A DNA stretch of 5,722 nt from DASWOJ01 sp036398775 (GTDB taxonomy: Bacteria > Pseudomonadota > Alphaproteobacteria > Acetobacterales > Acetobacteraceae): assembly GCA_036398775.1 (NCBI GenBank), contig DASWOJ010000084.1:1-5722 (forward strand), read 5' to 3'. Below are positions 4,846 through 5,722 of this stretch, piece by piece. The translations under genes were made by a program, and so were the position numbers. The notes below the pieces were generated by a model, which saw only the letters and a list, made by a program, of their open reading frames with translations, was not told the origin of the DNA and did no database searches. Numbering within the stretch: the first letter of the stretch is position 1; each line of letters opens with the position of its first letter.

Positions 4846-5722
4846 GATGCGATCCCCTCTTTCGCCAGGTCGTCCTGCCCTGCGACTGGCGCTGTGTCCT
4901 CGCCCAGGTTCTCCGGTAGCGGCGGCGTGCCGTGGGTATGGAAGCTCTCGATGGTCTTCAGGCCCCAAGCCTGGCCCTTGCGGCGCTCAGCCTCAGTCCA
5001 GGTGATCGGCTTCCAGTCGGGCGCGAGCACGAGGCGGGCGCCGGCGTTGGCTACCTCCACCCGGTTGCCGCCGGGTTCATAGACATAGAGGAAGAAGGTC
5101 TGCTGGACCGCGTGCTTGTGCGGCCCGGTCTCGATGTGGACGCCGTTCTCCAGGAACACGTCGGCGGCGCGCAGGATGTCCTCGCGGCTGTCCAGCGCGA
5201 AGGTGACGTGGTGGAAGCGGCCGTGCACGCCGTGGGCCTCGCGCGTGTAGGCGAAGTCGTAGCTCTTGTTCGTGCAGGTCAGCCACATGCCGACCTCGGT
5301 GCCGTCGTCCAGCACGATCTGCTCGGTAAGCCGAAAGCCGAGAGTGCGCTCGAAGAACTCCCGGTTGGCGCGGATGTCGGTGGCCAGGCAGTTGAAGTGA
5401 TCTAGGCGGCGCACGTTCACGCCGCGTGCGGGAAAGCGCTGGGCCTGGTTCTTGAGCGCGGGGCGGAGCGATGGCGGCGCTTCGTACCACTCGGTTTCGT
5501 AGTAGATTTCCAGGAGGTGGCCGTCGGGGTCGTGGAATTGGAATGCCGGGCCGTGACCTAGCTCACCGTCGTGCCAGCCCACAGCCAGGCCGGAGGCCTG
5601 CAGCGCCGAGACCCGCCGGGCCAGCGCCTGTGGGCTGCGGGCGCGGAAGGCGGCATGACCCAGGCCGGAGGTGTGGGACGCGGTGAGCTTGAGCGAGTAG
5701 CGCTCGTAGTCGTCCCAGCCCC
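4842..5722 (-). CDS. Type I extradiol ring-cleavage dioxygenase (catechol 2,3-dioxygenase-like, VOC fold), N-terminus beyond window
   Basis: The enzyme inserts O2 into a catechol next to the diol (meta cleavage) using Fe(II) or Mn(II). The frame is open from the right edge; about 292 codons are visible, and by comparison with XylE (307 residues) roughly 45 N-terminal residues are missing. The visible part holds the end of the non-catalytic N-terminal VOC domain (FQFHDPDGHLLEIYYE) and the whole C-terminal catalytic domain. Metal ligands, aligned from memory to XylE His153, His214 and Glu265, are encoded at 5397-5399, 5208-5210 and 5055-5057 (in RRLDHF, RFHHVTF and GGNRVEV). Counterparts of XylE His246 (5112-5114) and Tyr255 (5085-5087) are kept, as is the tail DWKPITWT. 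XylE His199 is replaced by Tyr (5259-5261, in KSYDFAY). The stop overlaps the next small ORF. With LigJ and LigK downstream, the substrate may be a carboxylated catechol such as protocatechuate or a trihydroxybenzoate rather than catechol; that is inference. Confidence 0.88.
   Translation of the reverse strand, partial: GWDDYERYSLKLTASHTSGLGHAAFRARSPQALARRVSALQASGLAVGWHDGELGHGPAFQFHDPDGHLLEIYYETEWYEAPPSLRPALKNQAQRFPARGVNVRRLDHFNCLATDIRANREFFERTLGFRLTEQIVLDDGTEVGMWLTCTNKSYDFAYTREAHGVHGRFHHVTFALDSREDILRAADVFLENGVHIETGPHKHAVQQTFFLYVYEPGGNRVEVANAGARLVLAPDWKPITWTEAERRKGQAWGLKTIESFHTHGTPPLPENLGEDTAPVAGQDDLAKEGIAS

Noticed and set aside
4118..5005. A 295-codon open frame on the plus strand across ligK and the end of the dioxygenase gene
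   Set aside because: It is a shadow of two well-identified genes, with low-complexity composition and no domain.
4842..5582. Dioxygenase starting at GTG 5580-5582
   Set aside because: The same frame stays open to the window edge and encodes recognisable N-terminal-domain sequence (GWDDYERYSLKL) upstream, so the gene is cut by the window and does not start there.

Overview
The window is very GC-rich with strongly G/C-biased third codon positions. All seven genes I can support are read from the minus strand, so in transcription order they run from the right edge to the left. The first and last genes run off the window. The substrate-binding protein at the left, with its short MKR-TLL-type signal peptide, resembles from memory family-5 binding proteins of Acetobacteraceae and other Rhodospirillales. 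An alphaproteobacterium of that kind is my best guess, but it is an inference.

Layout, right to left: (1) a type I extradiol ring-cleavage dioxygenase of the catechol 2,3-dioxygenase (XylE) type, missing its N-terminus (4842-5722); (2) a possible 41-residue small ORF that fills the only gap in the first block (4720-4845); (3) a LigK/GalC-type 4-carboxy-4-hydroxy-2-oxoadipate aldolase (4031-4723); (4) a cytosolic protein like 4,5-dihydroxyphthalate decarboxylase, with a periplasmic-binding-protein fold (3063-4034); (5) a LigJ-type 4-oxalomesaconate hydratase (2044-3066); then a 90-base spacer; (6) a 6-phosphogluconate/3-hydroxyisobutyrate dehydrogenase-like protein with a DUF1932-type C-terminus (1081-1953); then a 52-base spacer; (7) the family-5 solute-binding protein (1-1028), whose fourth codon is TGA.

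Genes 1 to 5 are joined by 4-base stop/start overlaps (GTGA, ATGA, TTGA, ATGA), so they look like one translationally coupled operon. LigJ and LigK carry out the last two steps of protocatechuate 4,5-cleavage and gallate degradation: 4-oxalomesaconate to 4-carboxy-4-hydroxy-2-oxoadipate, then to pyruvate and oxaloacetate. The unusual point is that the ring-cleaving enzyme beside them is a type I (VOC-fold) enzyme rather than the usual LigAB type. In addition, the conserved second-sphere histidine of such enzymes (His199 of XylE) aligns with tyrosine. The decarboxylase-like protein and the dehydrogenase could supply the catechol and oxidise the ring-fission product, which would make a variant meta-cleavage route for a carboxylated aromatic acid. 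That pathway is a hypothesis. No LigC, LigI or LigAB homologue is visible in the window.

There are no RNA genes, CRISPR arrays, insertion sequences or clear promoters or terminators. The only stretches without genes are the two short spacers.
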